Assembly (NCBI RefSeq): GCF_002741055.1
Contig: NZ_CP016809.1
Span: forward strand, 1,634,501-1,698,500
Source: Paenibacillus ihbetae
GTDB taxonomy: Bacteria > Bacillota > Bacilli > Paenibacillales > Paenibacillaceae
DNA length: 64,000 nt
Direction of reading: 5' to 3'
Shown: one piece after another, positions 51,536 through 60,398 of the stretch
Position numbering within the stretch: position 1 is the first letter of the stretch
Layout: each line of letters opens with the position of its first letter
Translations under genes and position numbers: made by a program
The notes under the pieces: generated by a model
The model's input: the letters and a program-made list of their open reading frames with translations, nothing else
Told to the model about the DNA's origin: nothing
The model's database searches: none

Positions 51536-52392
51536 CTCACCATGCTCCGTCTTCGTTCGCCATCATGAAATCCTCCGCGGCAACCGCGCTCGCCCGCCAA
51601 TGCAGCCAGCGCCTCCAGATGATCGCCCAGCACAAGCCTCTCGAGCGGATCTCCTCCGGCAGCCCGGCCCGGGTTCAACCGTCCGACCTCCACCCGATGC
51701 ACAGCCTCGACGCGCAACCCCCTGCACACCGCCGCAGCCTGAGCCTTCGGCGGCACGGACAGGATCTCGGATCCGATCGTCTGCAGAGCACGACGGCTTA
51801 TGGCATGCGGAACAGCGGTCATGGAAGCTCCCCGCAGATCTGGCCGGCCAAGCATAGAGTTCAATGTATATTTCGCAAGAATGACCCGATGCACTGGCGA
51901 TCGGTCAGTTGGACCCGTATAATCGTTTAATGCCACATCGACTCCGGATTGTACCGCATGCACAAACGGCTTCAATTCGCCGGAAGGTATCACCATATCG
52001 CTATCCGTAAACAATAAGATCTGGCCCATAGCCGCCTGTGCGCCTACGCTTCTTCCCACATCATTGCCAAGCGGGTCGGCAAAAGACAGAACCTTCGCCC
52101 CCATACGCTCCGCCGCCATTTCTGTATGGTCCCTGCAGCCATTTGCTACAACGATAACCTCCGTCGCCGGATGGACTGCCCTTGCTTCGGCGATCACGGC
52201 GGCAATCTTGCCGACTTCATTCATGGCGGGGATAATGACCGATACCAACGGGTCCGGATGATTCTGCCTCGGAATCGGCGGTTCAAAGGAACGGTAGCTC
52301 AGCCGGTTTACCGGTGCCGTCTCCGGGATCAGCGGCGCGGAAGGGCGCCGGGCCCTTGATCTTCTTGATCTTAACCGCTGCACCTTACGCAT
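51532..52392 (-). CDS. GT2 glycosyltransferase with Arg-rich N-terminus
   Basis: 286 residues. A basic start (MRKVQRLRSRRSRARRPSAP) precedes the GT-A domain: SVIIPAMNEVGKIAAVIAEA, EVIVVANGCRDHT, GNDVGRSVGAQAAMGQILLFTDSDMV (D-x-D). First gene of the main glycosyltransferase operon. The ATG at 52392 follows GGAGGAGG. A SigK-like promoter lies 53-80 bp upstream. Confidence 0.9.
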   Translation of the reverse strand: MRKVQRLRSRRSRARRPSAPLIPETAPVNRLSYRSFEPPIPRQNHPDPLVSVIIPAMNEVGKIAAVIAEARAVHPATEVIVVANGCRDHTEMAAERMGAKVLSFADPLGNDVGRSVGAQAAMGQILLFTDSDMVIPSGELKPFVHAVQSGVDVALNDYTGPTDRSPVHRVILAKYTLNSMLGRPDLRGASMTAVPHAISRRALQTIGSEILSVPPKAQAAAVCRGLRVEAVHRVEVGRLNPGRAAGGDPLERLVLGDHLEALAALAGERGCRGGFHDGERRRSMVR

Positions 52393-52444
52393 GATCGTAT
52401 TCCTCCTCCGCATAGGGGTCGCTTTTCTCCTCGGCAATCTATGC

Positions 52445-52471
52445 TATTGTATGTTAGACATCCGGCACCGT
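52445..52471 (-). promoter_or_regulatory. Candidate SigK promoter of the glycosyltransferase operon
   Basis: On the minus strand, AC (52470-52471), 16 bases, then CATACAATA (52445-52453), a full match to CATAnnnTA. It also fits the SigE -10 (CATACAAT), but no SigE-type -35 is seen. Confidence 0.45.
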
Positions 52472-52527
52472 AACGGCATATGTACTGCCATCTCTACTCG
52501 ACTTGCCCCCGCGAATCCTTCATGCAT

Positions 52528-52555
52528 AAAAAGGGCTGGAGTCTTCTCCAGCCCT
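52528..52555 (-). terminator. Terminator of the pentad-repeat gene
   Basis: AGGGCTGGAG / CTCCAGCCCT 10-bp stem with TTTTT on the minus strand. Confidence 0.85.
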
Positions 52556-52574
52556 GCTGACGGGTATGCTCTGC

Positions 52575-53150
52575 CTACTTCGAGCCGATCGCAATCCAGG
52601 ACAGCCACCCTTCAGCCGTTTGGCAATCTTGGGGTCTTGTAATTCCTACAACGGCCTGCAGCTCGTTTTTGGCGCGAACCCCCGCCTGGAATGCCGGGTC
52701 ATTGCATGAAACGACCATCACGTAATTTCCGTTCGGGTAATGGGCCTGCAGTGTTACGGATACATCCATTTCCGTTGCGCCTTCAGGGAATACAAACGGA
52801 AGTTGGCCGAACTGCTGCATCACCGGCCGCTCCGCAACTCCCTGAACAGGATTAAAATTCAGATGCTCCAATTCCACGGAATTCAACGCAATCTTGGAGG
52901 ATGTAATCGATTCAGGAGACAGATGAATGCTGTACACGGAATAATCTTCGATGGCTTCGCTTCGCACACTCCGATGCTTAAGATGGGAAGCGCTGATCGT
53001 ATCCTCGGCCAAAGCATAATCCGAGCCGCCGTTTGCCCGATCGGCACCGGCCGTTAAATTTCCCCTGAAGGCGGATGTCCGGAGACGTCCGGAATATCGC
53101 CGGCAAGGGCGTATCCCTCTTCCTCTCGTAATCCTTCTGGCTTTGTTCAC
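52575..53150 (-). CDS. Arg-rich protein with ten-pentad beta-helix and WIAIG C-terminus
   Basis: A 191-residue protein not assigned to a known family. Residues 1-30 are basic (MNKARRITRGRGIRPCRRYSG start). Residues 51-100 are ten exact pentads with a hydrophobic second position (TISAS HLKHR SVRSE AIEDY), as in small quadrilateral beta-helices found in phage fibres and surface proteins. The C-terminal domain (about 115-191) ends WLSWIAIGSK, recalling the WIA[FI]G motif of fibre-tip or lectin-like domains. GTG start with AGAGGAG 8 bases upstream. Monocistronic inside the glycan region, so probably a spore-surface structural or acceptor protein. Confidence 0.75.
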   Translation of the reverse strand: MNKARRITRGRGIRPCRRYSGRLRTSAFRGNLTAGADRANGGSDYALAEDTISASHLKHRSVRSEAIEDYSVYSIHLSPESITSSKIALNSVELEHLNFNPVQGVAERPVMQQFGQLPFVFPEGATEMDVSVTLQAHYPNGNYVMVVSCNDPAFQAGVRAKNELQAVVGITRPQDCQTAEGWLSWIAIGSK

Positions 53151-53436
53151 TGTCGGCTCTCTCCTCTGCTCTAATCGTTACATTCATCCTATTCGGGAAG
53201 GAGGGCTCCTGCCACTGCGCCCGGATTTTGCGCACGGACATGTTATTTCCCGGGCTATAAGCTGGTGGGCTCCCGGGGTTACTTGCAGCCGGTATACTAA
53301 ATTCATTCCGGGCCGACCCGTTCTTGAAGATTCTTGTAAAAAAAGGCGCCGCTAAGGACCGATTGCTAGATTCTATTGATGTACACCGTTAAGAATGCGG
53401 ATTTTTGCTGTATGCAGCTTGCAGCAAATCGTCGGG

Positions 53437-54582
53437 CTAGATCGTCCGCATCAGCTGTACCCAGCGTTCCGCGGTATGATCCCATCTGAAGCGCTGGCGG
53501 ACCGCTTCACGGCCAGCCATCCCAAGCCGAATGCGCAGCTCCTCGTTGTTCAGCAGACGGTCAATCTGTTCAACGAGACCGGTCTGCAGCTCATCTCCTT
53601 TGACCAAATATCCCGTAACGCCGTTTTCAACGATCTCCGGTATTCCTCCTGCACTTGCGGCAATAACCGGCACTCCGGCTGCCATCGCCTCTACGTTCAC
53701 GAGTCCGAACGCCTCCCTTGGAGCCGACGGGACGACAACGACATCCGCCAGCGAGTACCAGTCCGCGATAGCCGGATACGGAACAAAGGGGCGAAAATGC
53801 ACCCAATTCTGATAAGGCCTTGCCGCTTGCTTCAGCTGACGGACATAAGCGGTTTCCCGGTCGGATCCGTATGCCGCGCTTCCGACAATAAGAAGGAGGA
53901 TATCCGGATGTCTTTCGACCAATTGAGGCAATGCTGCGATGAGATGGTGGACGCCTTTATCCGGAATGAGCCGCCCGGCAAACATAACAATACGGCGTCC
54001 GCTCCAGCCATAGTGCGCCAGCTTTCCCTCTTTGAGCGCTTTGGCCGCCGGACTGAACGGCGGTGTGAAATGCTCGAGGCGGACACCGAGATGATTGATC
54101 GTCATTTTCTCTTCGAGCCATGGGTAAGTCGAGGTTATTTCCTCCAGCAAAAACCGGCTGTTAACGACAATTCCGTCCATCCAGCGGGCGATGCTCCCAA
54201 ATCGCTGCCGGCTTATATAAGGCGGGGAGATAAAGGTATTCGAATGAAGATTCAGCACGATTTTAATATCCGGAAGATGCAGCTTCAGACGCTGGGCCAG
54301 CAGCGGGCGGTTGTGCACTTCGATGATGTCGGGCCTCCACTTCTGAAGTCTTCGCAGCAGGGAGGGGTAGTAGCTGGCACCGGCCGGCAGGCGGTAGCAC
54401 GGTACTCCCCCAATCGTGTCTTTGACAGGCAGTCCTTTGCCCACCACGCCATAGATTCGGACATCCATCGCCTCTTGAGCTAAAGGAATGATCTGCTCGA
54501 CGACCCGCTCTACGGAGCTGCTCCTTCCTGATGGAATGACAAAAGACCCCGGCGTCACGACCGCCACCTTCCGTAAACTCAT
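53437..54582 (-). CDS. GT4 glycosyltransferase, CotSA/YtcC-like
   Basis: 381 residues, GT-B fold. VAVVTPGSFVIPSGRSSSVERVVEQI at the start, DIIEVHNRPLLAQRLK, IVMFAGRLIPDKGVHHLI, and the donor site VVVPSAPREAFGLVNVEAMAAGVPVIA with E-x7-E. The early part resembles the spore-coat-linked transferases CotSA and YtcC of B. subtilis. The ATG at 54582 is about 10 bases after AAGGA. It is divergent from a YheC/YheD spore-coat gene, which supports a spore role. Confidence 0.88.
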   Translation of the reverse strand: MSLRKVAVVTPGSFVIPSGRSSSVERVVEQIIPLAQEAMDVRIYGVVGKGLPVKDTIGGVPCYRLPAGASYYPSLLRRLQKWRPDIIEVHNRPLLAQRLKLHLPDIKIVLNLHSNTFISPPYISRQRFGSIARWMDGIVVNSRFLLEEITSTYPWLEEKMTINHLGVRLEHFTPPFSPAAKALKEGKLAHYGWSGRRIVMFAGRLIPDKGVHHLIAALPQLVERHPDILLLIVGSAAYGSDRETAYVRQLKQAARPYQNWVHFRPFVPYPAIADWYSLADVVVVPSAPREAFGLVNVEAMAAGVPVIAASAGGIPEIVENGVTGYLVKGDELQTGLVEQIDRLLNNEELRIRLGMAGREAVRQRFRWDHTAERWVQLMRTI

Positions 54583-54898
54583 ATCTTCACATCCTTCTCG
54601 AAGCATATCTATTCTAAAATTTCCTTATCACCCCTTGGGACTCCCGCATTTTATAAATTCGCGGCAACCTGTTTGGCGTAATGAATGGATATGTTCCACA
54701 CATATTGCGATGCTCTCCTCCGGTGCGGATAATGACCGTCCCTATGTGCCGCTAACTCCGTCCCATTGGGGAGCGAGCATGCTCGCCCGAAAGAATAGGC
54801 CAACCATGCACGACACCCGTCCATCCGGGACAAACTTTCCCGTGCATACGATGATATACGAAAAAACTACAAGATTTGTGGCAGCAAGGAGGATGACC
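54583..54898. other. Divergent promoter region with a 14-bp palindrome
   Basis: The spacer between the divergent spore genes. A perfect palindrome GCGAGCATGCTCGC lies at 54773-54786. A possible SigK -10 (CATACGATG, from about 54845) precedes the plus-strand gene, without a matching -35. No supported gene. Confidence 0.5.
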
Positions 54899-56005
54899 AT
54901 GCATCCGGAATTTGTCGGCATTCTGCTTAATAACAGCACGTATCGCAGAATTTCCAGCGGGAGAATCGGTACCGAATCACTGAGCAACTATGAAGAAGCA
55001 GCTGCCCTGTACGGACTGGTTCCTTGTTTTTTTACCCTCCGCCATATTTCGCTTGAAACCGGGGAGGTCACCGGATTTATGCCGAAGCGTCCGTTCGGAT
55101 ACACACGCGTGCGCATTCCGATTCCCCGGGCGATTCATATGCGGGCCATTTACTCCCATCGGCGGGAACGCTCCCAGATTGAAGAGCTTATCAAGCGCGG
55201 GTTCTTCGTTTACAACGGCCGCACCCGCTACGGCAAGGACGCTATACATCGTATGCTGGAGCAGGACCCTGAGGTCACACCTGCCCTTCCGCAAACGGTA
55301 AAAGCTACCGCTGCCTCCATTCGAACCATGCTTCACGAACATGGCGACCTGGTCCTGAAGCCCTGCAGCGGCAGCGTAGGCGTGGGGATCATGCGTTTGC
55401 GAAGCAGTCCACCGGGCAGCTTGCTCACTTACTCCCGGTCCTCTCCATCCGCGAAGGGCTGGCGAACCGTGAAGCTTGCAGCCGGAAGTCTGCATCCGCT
55501 GATCTACCAGCGGATCCGGCGTGCTCCCTTTCTTGCCCAGGAACGCATTCCGTTGGCCGAGTATAAGGGACGCCCTTTCGACATTCGCGTAACGGTTCAG
55601 CGTGGTGGCAGCGGAGCCTGGGAGGTGGCAGGCATGTTCGCCAAAACCTCGCCGCCGCGCACATTCGTCTCGAACATCGCCCAAGGCGGATCGGCTTACC
55701 AGGTCCCGTATATCCTGCAGAGCAGCTTGCCGCAGCTGCCGGTTCCGCTCACGATGGAACGGATCACGGAATTTTCGCTGCATATCGCCCGCGTACTGTC
55801 CTTGTTTATACCGTATGCAGCGGACTTCGGTCTCGACATCGGAATTACGGCGGATGGAAAGCTATATTTCATCGAATGCAACGGATGTGATCAGCGTTAC
55901 GGATTTTTGGAAGCGGGGATGGAAGGAGCGTGGAGAACCGCTTACCGCAATCCGATGGCCTTCGCCCGTTATCTATATGATCACCAGGCATGGCCCGATT
56001 ACTAG
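54899..56005 (+). CDS. YheC/YheD-family endospore coat-associated protein (ATP-grasp)
   Basis: 368 residues. The YheC/YheD family of spore-coat-associated proteins has an ATP-grasp fold. Seen here: VYNGRTRYGKDAIHRML, then LKPCSGSVGVGIMRL (ATP-binding loop), RPFDIRVTVQR, and the metal-binding ADFGLDIGITADGKLYFIECNG. The ATG at 54899 is 6 bases after AGGAGG; the ATG two codons earlier is too close, and the longer upstream frame runs through the divergent promoter. Ligand partner unknown; a peptide or glycan ligation in the coat is possible. Confidence 0.9.
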   Translation: MHPEFVGILLNNSTYRRISSGRIGTESLSNYEEAAALYGLVPCFFTLRHISLETGEVTGFMPKRPFGYTRVRIPIPRAIHMRAIYSHRRERSQIEELIKRGFFVYNGRTRYGKDAIHRMLEQDPEVTPALPQTVKATAASIRTMLHEHGDLVLKPCSGSVGVGIMRLRSSPPGSLLTYSRSSPSAKGWRTVKLAAGSLHPLIYQRIRRAPFLAQERIPLAEYKGRPFDIRVTVQRGGSGAWEVAGMFAKTSPPRTFVSNIAQGGSAYQVPYILQSSLPQLPVPLTMERITEFSLHIARVLSLFIPYAADFGLDIGITADGKLYFIECNGCDQRYGFLEAGMEGAWRTAYRNPMAFARYLYDHQAWPDY

Positions 56006-56063
56006 CCGAACTTCATTAATCTGAGGTCCGTTGCGAAATTATAAGGGCGTCAGGCACAGAGGC

Positions 56064-56117
56064 AAAAGACGGGCTAATCAAGCATTTGTGCAGCTCGATT
56101 GGACCGTCTTTGTTTTG
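56064..56117. terminator. Terminator between YheC/YheD and DUF5704-like genes
   Basis: AAAGACGG / CCGTCTTT stem with a partly paired 31-base interior, then TGTTTTG. It lies between convergent genes. Confidence 0.6.
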
Positions 56118-56157
56118 ACGCTTTAAGCTCTAATACTACAAACCAACCATAGAGGTA

Positions 56158-59100
56158 TTAATGCGGAACCCTGGAATGGAAGTCCCCCTTACTGGATTTG
56201 TCGCCATGATAGAATACGACATCGCCATCAAGCAGGCTGAATCGGTGCCCGTAGGGATCCATATAAGAGCTTGTGAACCCCTCCAGCCTCCATTGGTTCA
56301 TCAACGGAGCATGGATATACTGCAGATGCGGCCTTGCCGTGTTGCCATCTCGGATCGATTCGAGGTTAAACCGAACGATGACATACCCCTTTTTGAGGAA
56401 AATATCGGACTTTTCATCCAATCGCCGGGTTCGCCCGTACTCTGCAAGATTCGTTCCTTTCTTGACGACATACACGTCGGAGGGTAGGCTGTATTCCCCA
56501 TACCACCGCTGGATTGCGGCGTTGGCCCGCCCGGCATCCACCGTTGCCGGCAGCCCGGCTTTCGGACCGATCATCGTACGCACTCCTGACGGAAGCAGAA
56601 GCCAGTCATACCGGCCGACCCAGGTCTTGGATTTGCTAAGCTTCTCGATATACTGCTTGGTGAACGCTTCAGCGGGCATGCCGGTTGATACCCCTCCGCG
56701 ACGGTACAGATAGTCGGCTGTATCCCGAAGCTCTGCTGCTGGAACGTTTCGAAGCCGTTCGTTCAGAACGACATAACGCTTCTCTGTGTCCTCAGGGGAG
56801 CCGATTCGTATAAACTTTCGATCTCCGCTGTGATAGTACAGATCCACCTCCTGCCGTCCCGAACCGTCCTTGCCCACAAAATAAAAGCTTGGCGTGATCG
56901 CGATTCCGTCTGCGGCGCCGAACATATTGCCCTTCGTCTTCAAATCGAATTTGAAGTGATAGCCTGTCTTCACGGCAACATTGTTATACCCTTGGGCGGG
57001 ATGCTTCCCGGGGGCGATCGGAAGCGTGTAAGGAGCGGTATTTCCCCGGATCCCGCCATCGATATCCCGAAGCCCCGTCCAATAGGAGACGCCGCTTGGA
57101 GCAGCGCTTCCCTTCTGCTTGCGGAAGACCCCCTCCCAGTTATAATCCGCGATATCGGTTATACGAAAATCATACAGCCGTCCGATCACCTCTACCGGCT
57201 CGATATCTGTAGCAACATGGTGGGCCAGATCCAGATTCGCGTCCGGCTGCGTCGTATAATCGGTTGGCGCATTCTCGGCAATCGTACGAAAATACACCTG
57301 ATAATCCCCTTCATCAACCCAAACCGGGAGGAAAAACGCCGTATCGAGCTGGTTCGTCGGGATCGTGATCCACGTATTCTTCGGGTAGAACGTCCGTTTA
57401 TCCCCGCTGTACACATCAAACGGAAAGTATACCTGCTTCGACCTTACATACTTTGCATAGTCCCGGTTTCCGTAACCCGGAATATTGCGATGCGGTCCGG
57501 ACGTCGGGAAACGCACCGTAAACGGCCTGTCCAAAATAAAGGCGGACCGGTTCGGATTCGGCACCGTCTTCTGATTATGAGCCCGATCATCCGTCACGGA
57601 GGAATAATTGACTACGGGAGTATGAACGGTGACCGGATTGATCCCGTAAATCGGGAACTCCTTGTCGCTGCCGCCATTTACGCTACCGGGGAGGAGGTCA
57701 TAAGCGATCGTACCGGCGCTAGTTGTGTTCGCCCGGTTGGCCTTATCGCTGCCAATCACGTTGCCGGGACTGTACAGCACGTTTTCGTGGATCGGAGGCG
57801 GCTCGGGAATACTTCCCGGCGCGGGACCGTTTTCCATGGTTCGGCGGCTGTCCATAACCGTTGTTCCGTTAAAAATGAGGGCGTCATTGGTGACCTCCAC
57901 TTTGTCCACGCCGGCCTCTGCGATGCTTTGCAGATTTTCGCTAGGCGGGGATGGCTTGCTCTTGTGCGAGCTGCCTCCGTAGGAGCCGGACGGTGCTACG
58001 ATCGGGTCCGGCGGTGACGGCGGATAGAAGGCCCCCGTTTGGCTGATCGAATACTGCGGCGGCTGATAGCCTTGCGGATCAAGACGGATTTCATTGCCGG
58101 GGAGGGCATAATTTCGGAGCAGGCCATGATGGATTTTGTATACTTCCAGATTGTCGATCACCCAATAGGAGTAGGGTCGCTTTACCGTATACCGCTCCGT
58201 TACTTTCTCCTCCGCCTGCTGGGGATCCGGTACCGTGGTCGGCTTACCGTCCGGTCCATTTGGTCCGGGCCTGCCGGGATCCCAGTGCAGTGTCCAGCTC
58301 TTCTCCACATTCACTTCAAATGTGCATACCCCGGTCATTTTGACAAACGTGTTCTGGACAAGATAGCTGCGAGCCAAAATGTTCCCGTATAAGCTCTCGG
58401 AGGTAGGAATCCCCTGCAGCACGTCAAAGCGTTCGCTGCCACGCTGATCGGCCAGGATCTTCGCCGTCACCACCGGGTCCATATACCGTCCGTTGATCGT
58501 CTGCCCTGGAGCAGGCTCCGTGCAGGCTGCGGTTGACGGGTCCGGCGGGGGCGGTGTGTCCCTGGCCGGTTCATAGTAAAAGTACAGATAATAGGTGGGG
58601 AATGAACCGTCATAGGTAAAAGGATACGGATCCCCCGGCGTAAACGAACCGCCGCTCGGAGCCGCTACTGTACTCTTCTTATGCCCTTTGTATGTATAAT
58701 CCGCATTGCCCGGTGTGTGCGTAAACGCATAGGGTTTATCCTTCTCCAGCTTTTCCTCCCGGTCGGAGAAGCCGGGGACGCCATTGAGCGGTTTCCCTGT
58801 CGTGGTGTAGTGTTTGATAATTGCATTTCCTTCTGCCGGCTCGAGCTCGATTTCGAATAAGGTGGGGAAGTAGTAGCGCCAGCCTTCGACGAGTGGTTCA
58901 AAGTGTTTTCCGTTTTTATCCATCTCCTCTTGTCTCCGGTCAATAGCCATTGGAGCTACTAGCAGAGCATCAGTAACATACACAGGAACGTTGGCTATGT
59001 TAGTACCTTTTCCTGTCCATTGTCTTCCAGAAAAAAAATATGAAGGTGACGTAGCTCGTATGTAATAATCTCTAGGATTCTGAGCCATTTCAACGGAACG

Positions 59101-59445
59101 TGAAGCTTCAAAGATTTTATCCCCATACAGCCTGTTATAATCAAATTTGCTTACCCGAATATCCTTTATTTTACGAGAGGAGTTAAACTCAAACATGTAA
59201 TCAAAGCCGTCTACATCTGTCTTACCGCCAGGTGGTGAATTAACCCATTGCCCAGCAGCATTGCTCCAAGTTTCATAGTACACCATTCCAACAAAATAAA
59301 ATTTATCGTGGTTGTTGGGATCTTGAAACATCCGATTGACTCCGATCGCTTCTGCTTTACCGGGATTTATAATAAGTACAGTAGTGACTAGCACTAGGAA
59401 GGAAAACGTAATCTGAGCAAACTTTTTTAATTTCGCACTCAACAT
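56158..59445 (-). CDS. Large secreted DUF5704-like protein, 1095 aa
   Basis: An exported protein of unknown function. Signal peptide at residues 1-33 (FAQITFSFLVLVTTVLIINPG, ending KAEA). The N-terminal part starts VNRMFQDPNNHDKFYFVGMVYYETWS. A P/G/S-rich linker lies around residues 470-510 (PPSPPDPIVAPSGSYGG). The C-terminal part is beta-rich with YLYRRGG and W-x-x-R-Y-D-W-L-L-L-P tracts. I recall this overall type as DUF5704 proteins of Paenibacillus; the assignment is from memory. No catalytic motif or cell-wall anchor was seen. AAGGAG lies 8 bases before the ATG. It follows a stalk-domain gene by 11 bp, so the two are co-expressed. Confidence 0.75.
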   Translation of the reverse strand: MLSAKLKKFAQITFSFLVLVTTVLIINPGKAEAIGVNRMFQDPNNHDKFYFVGMVYYETWSNAAGQWVNSPPGGKTDVDGFDYMFEFNSSRKIKDIRVSKFDYNRLYGDKIFEASRSVEMAQNPRDYYIRATSPSYFFSGRQWTGKGTNIANVPVYVTDALLVAPMAIDRRQEEMDKNGKHFEPLVEGWRYYFPTLFEIELEPAEGNAIIKHYTTTGKPLNGVPGFSDREEKLEKDKPYAFTHTPGNADYTYKGHKKSTVAAPSGGSFTPGDPYPFTYDGSFPTYYLYFYYEPARDTPPPPDPSTAACTEPAPGQTINGRYMDPVVTAKILADQRGSERFDVLQGIPTSESLYGNILARSYLVQNTFVKMTGVCTFEVNVEKSWTLHWDPGRPGPNGPDGKPTTVPDPQQAEEKVTERYTVKRPYSYWVIDNLEVYKIHHGLLRNYALPGNEIRLDPQGYQPPQYSISQTGAFYPPSPPDPIVAPSGSYGGSSHKSKPSPPSENLQSIAEAGVDKVEVTNDALIFNGTTVMDSRRTMENGPAPGSIPEPPPIHENVLYSPGNVIGSDKANRANTTSAGTIAYDLLPGSVNGGSDKEFPIYGINPVTVHTPVVNYSSVTDDRAHNQKTVPNPNRSAFILDRPFTVRFPTSGPHRNIPGYGNRDYAKYVRSKQVYFPFDVYSGDKRTFYPKNTWITIPTNQLDTAFFLPVWVDEGDYQVYFRTIAENAPTDYTTQPDANLDLAHHVATDIEPVEVIGRLYDFRITDIADYNWEGVFRKQKGSAAPSGVSYWTGLRDIDGGIRGNTAPYTLPIAPGKHPAQGYNNVAVKTGYHFKFDLKTKGNMFGAADGIAITPSFYFVGKDGSGRQEVDLYYHSGDRKFIRIGSPEDTEKRYVVLNERLRNVPAAELRDTADYLYRRGGVSTGMPAEAFTKQYIEKLSKSKTWVGRYDWLLLPSGVRTMIGPKAGLPATVDAGRANAAIQRWYGEYSLPSDVYVVKKGTNLAEYGRTRRLDEKSDIFLKKGYVIVRFNLESIRDGNTARPHLQYIHAPLMNQWRLEGFTSSYMDPYGHRFSLLDGDVVFYHGDKSSKGDFHSRVPH

Positions 59446-59456
59446 ACCGTGACTCC

Positions 59457-60398
59457 TTATTTAAATGGATTAATGAGTGCCACGATATAGTCATCAACTT
59501 TGTACGTGCTGAAGGCAATGTAATCAGCTTTATTTATTTTAAATTTGGTGTAGTCATGGGCCTGGATGTATTTTCCTGTTTGAAATTTATCCGTACCGTT
59601 TACGACCGGATAATAATTTGTTGCAGTACCATCCCTGTTGTTCTCGAATGCATTATCTACCCCGGTACGATATTTTGCATAATCATTTTTAACCATAAAG
59701 AAAATTGGTGTTCCCCTCTCTGAACTGCGAATGGCAATGTATTCATAACCTTTTCTTTTCACTAACTTGATGTCATAAATAATCTCACCATTACCTAGCT
59801 TGATTGGCAACTGTTTCGTCGTAATAACCTTTATCCCTTTGAATAATTGACCAACATCCGTAGTCTTTTCAAATAAATACGGATTTTTCATATACGCCTT
59901 AAAATCACTCAACGGCCGCAGCTTAAATTCCGCATCATCCGTATTCCGGAAGGTCTTCTCCCCGATCCAGACCCACCGGCCAACCTTATCCCACTCCACC
60001 TTCTCGCCCAGCCCTTCACTTACGAGCCGCAGCGGCACAAAGGTGCGGTTTTGTTTCACAATCACCTTCGTCCCGTAGTCTTTCGATTTCCCGTTTACCA
60101 GGGCGCTCGTTTGGCCTACTGTCAATTTAACAAGGTCATCGCCCTTACGAATTTCAACGATCGTCTTGCCGCCAGACTTGCTGTAGCTGATCTTCCCTCC
60201 GAGCGCTTCGGAAACGAACCGGATCGGCACCATGACGCTCCCCTGGTGATCTTGGAACGGCTTGGCGTCCGGAAAGCTCAGCTTGTTGGCGTTCAACAGG
60301 ACTTCCACCTGTTTTGGACTCGCGGCCTCTGCTCCATCAGTACCCAGTACGGATAATGCCAGCATACTCAACAACATCGTCAGAAAGGTTTTTTTCAT
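59457..60398 (-). CDS. Secreted stalk-domain protein (copper-amine-oxidase-N-like)
   Basis: 313 residues. Signal peptide (LTMLLSMLALSVLGTDGAEAA). The stalk domain (about 28-150) has the typical pair VMVPIRFVSEALGGKISY and VPLRLVSEGLGEKVEWD. The C-terminal half (about 155-313) has an unknown beta-rich domain with KGYEYIAIRSSERGTPIFFMVKN. No copper or quinone site is present, so it is not an oxidase. AAGGGAG precedes the ATG. It is the first gene of a two-gene operon with the 1095-residue secreted protein and probably helps to place or anchor it. Confidence 0.85.
   Translation of the reverse strand: MKKTFLTMLLSMLALSVLGTDGAEAASPKQVEVLLNANKLSFPDAKPFQDHQGSVMVPIRFVSEALGGKISYSKSGGKTIVEIRKGDDLVKLTVGQTSALVNGKSKDYGTKVIVKQNRTFVPLRLVSEGLGEKVEWDKVGRWVWIGEKTFRNTDDAEFKLRPLSDFKAYMKNPYLFEKTTDVGQLFKGIKVITTKQLPIKLGNGEIIYDIKLVKRKGYEYIAIRSSERGTPIFFMVKNDYAKYRTGVDNAFENNRDGTATNYYPVVNGTDKFQTGKYIQAHDYTKFKINKADYIAFSTYKVDDYIVALINPFK

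Noticed and set aside
54488..54898. Upstream extension of the YheC/YheD frame
   Set aside because: It overlaps the divergent gene and promoter region; the AGGAGG-ATG at 54899 gives the family N-terminus.
56830..58017. 395-codon plus-strand frame opposite the large secreted protein
   Set aside because: Shadow frame; R/H/I-rich with no ribosome site.
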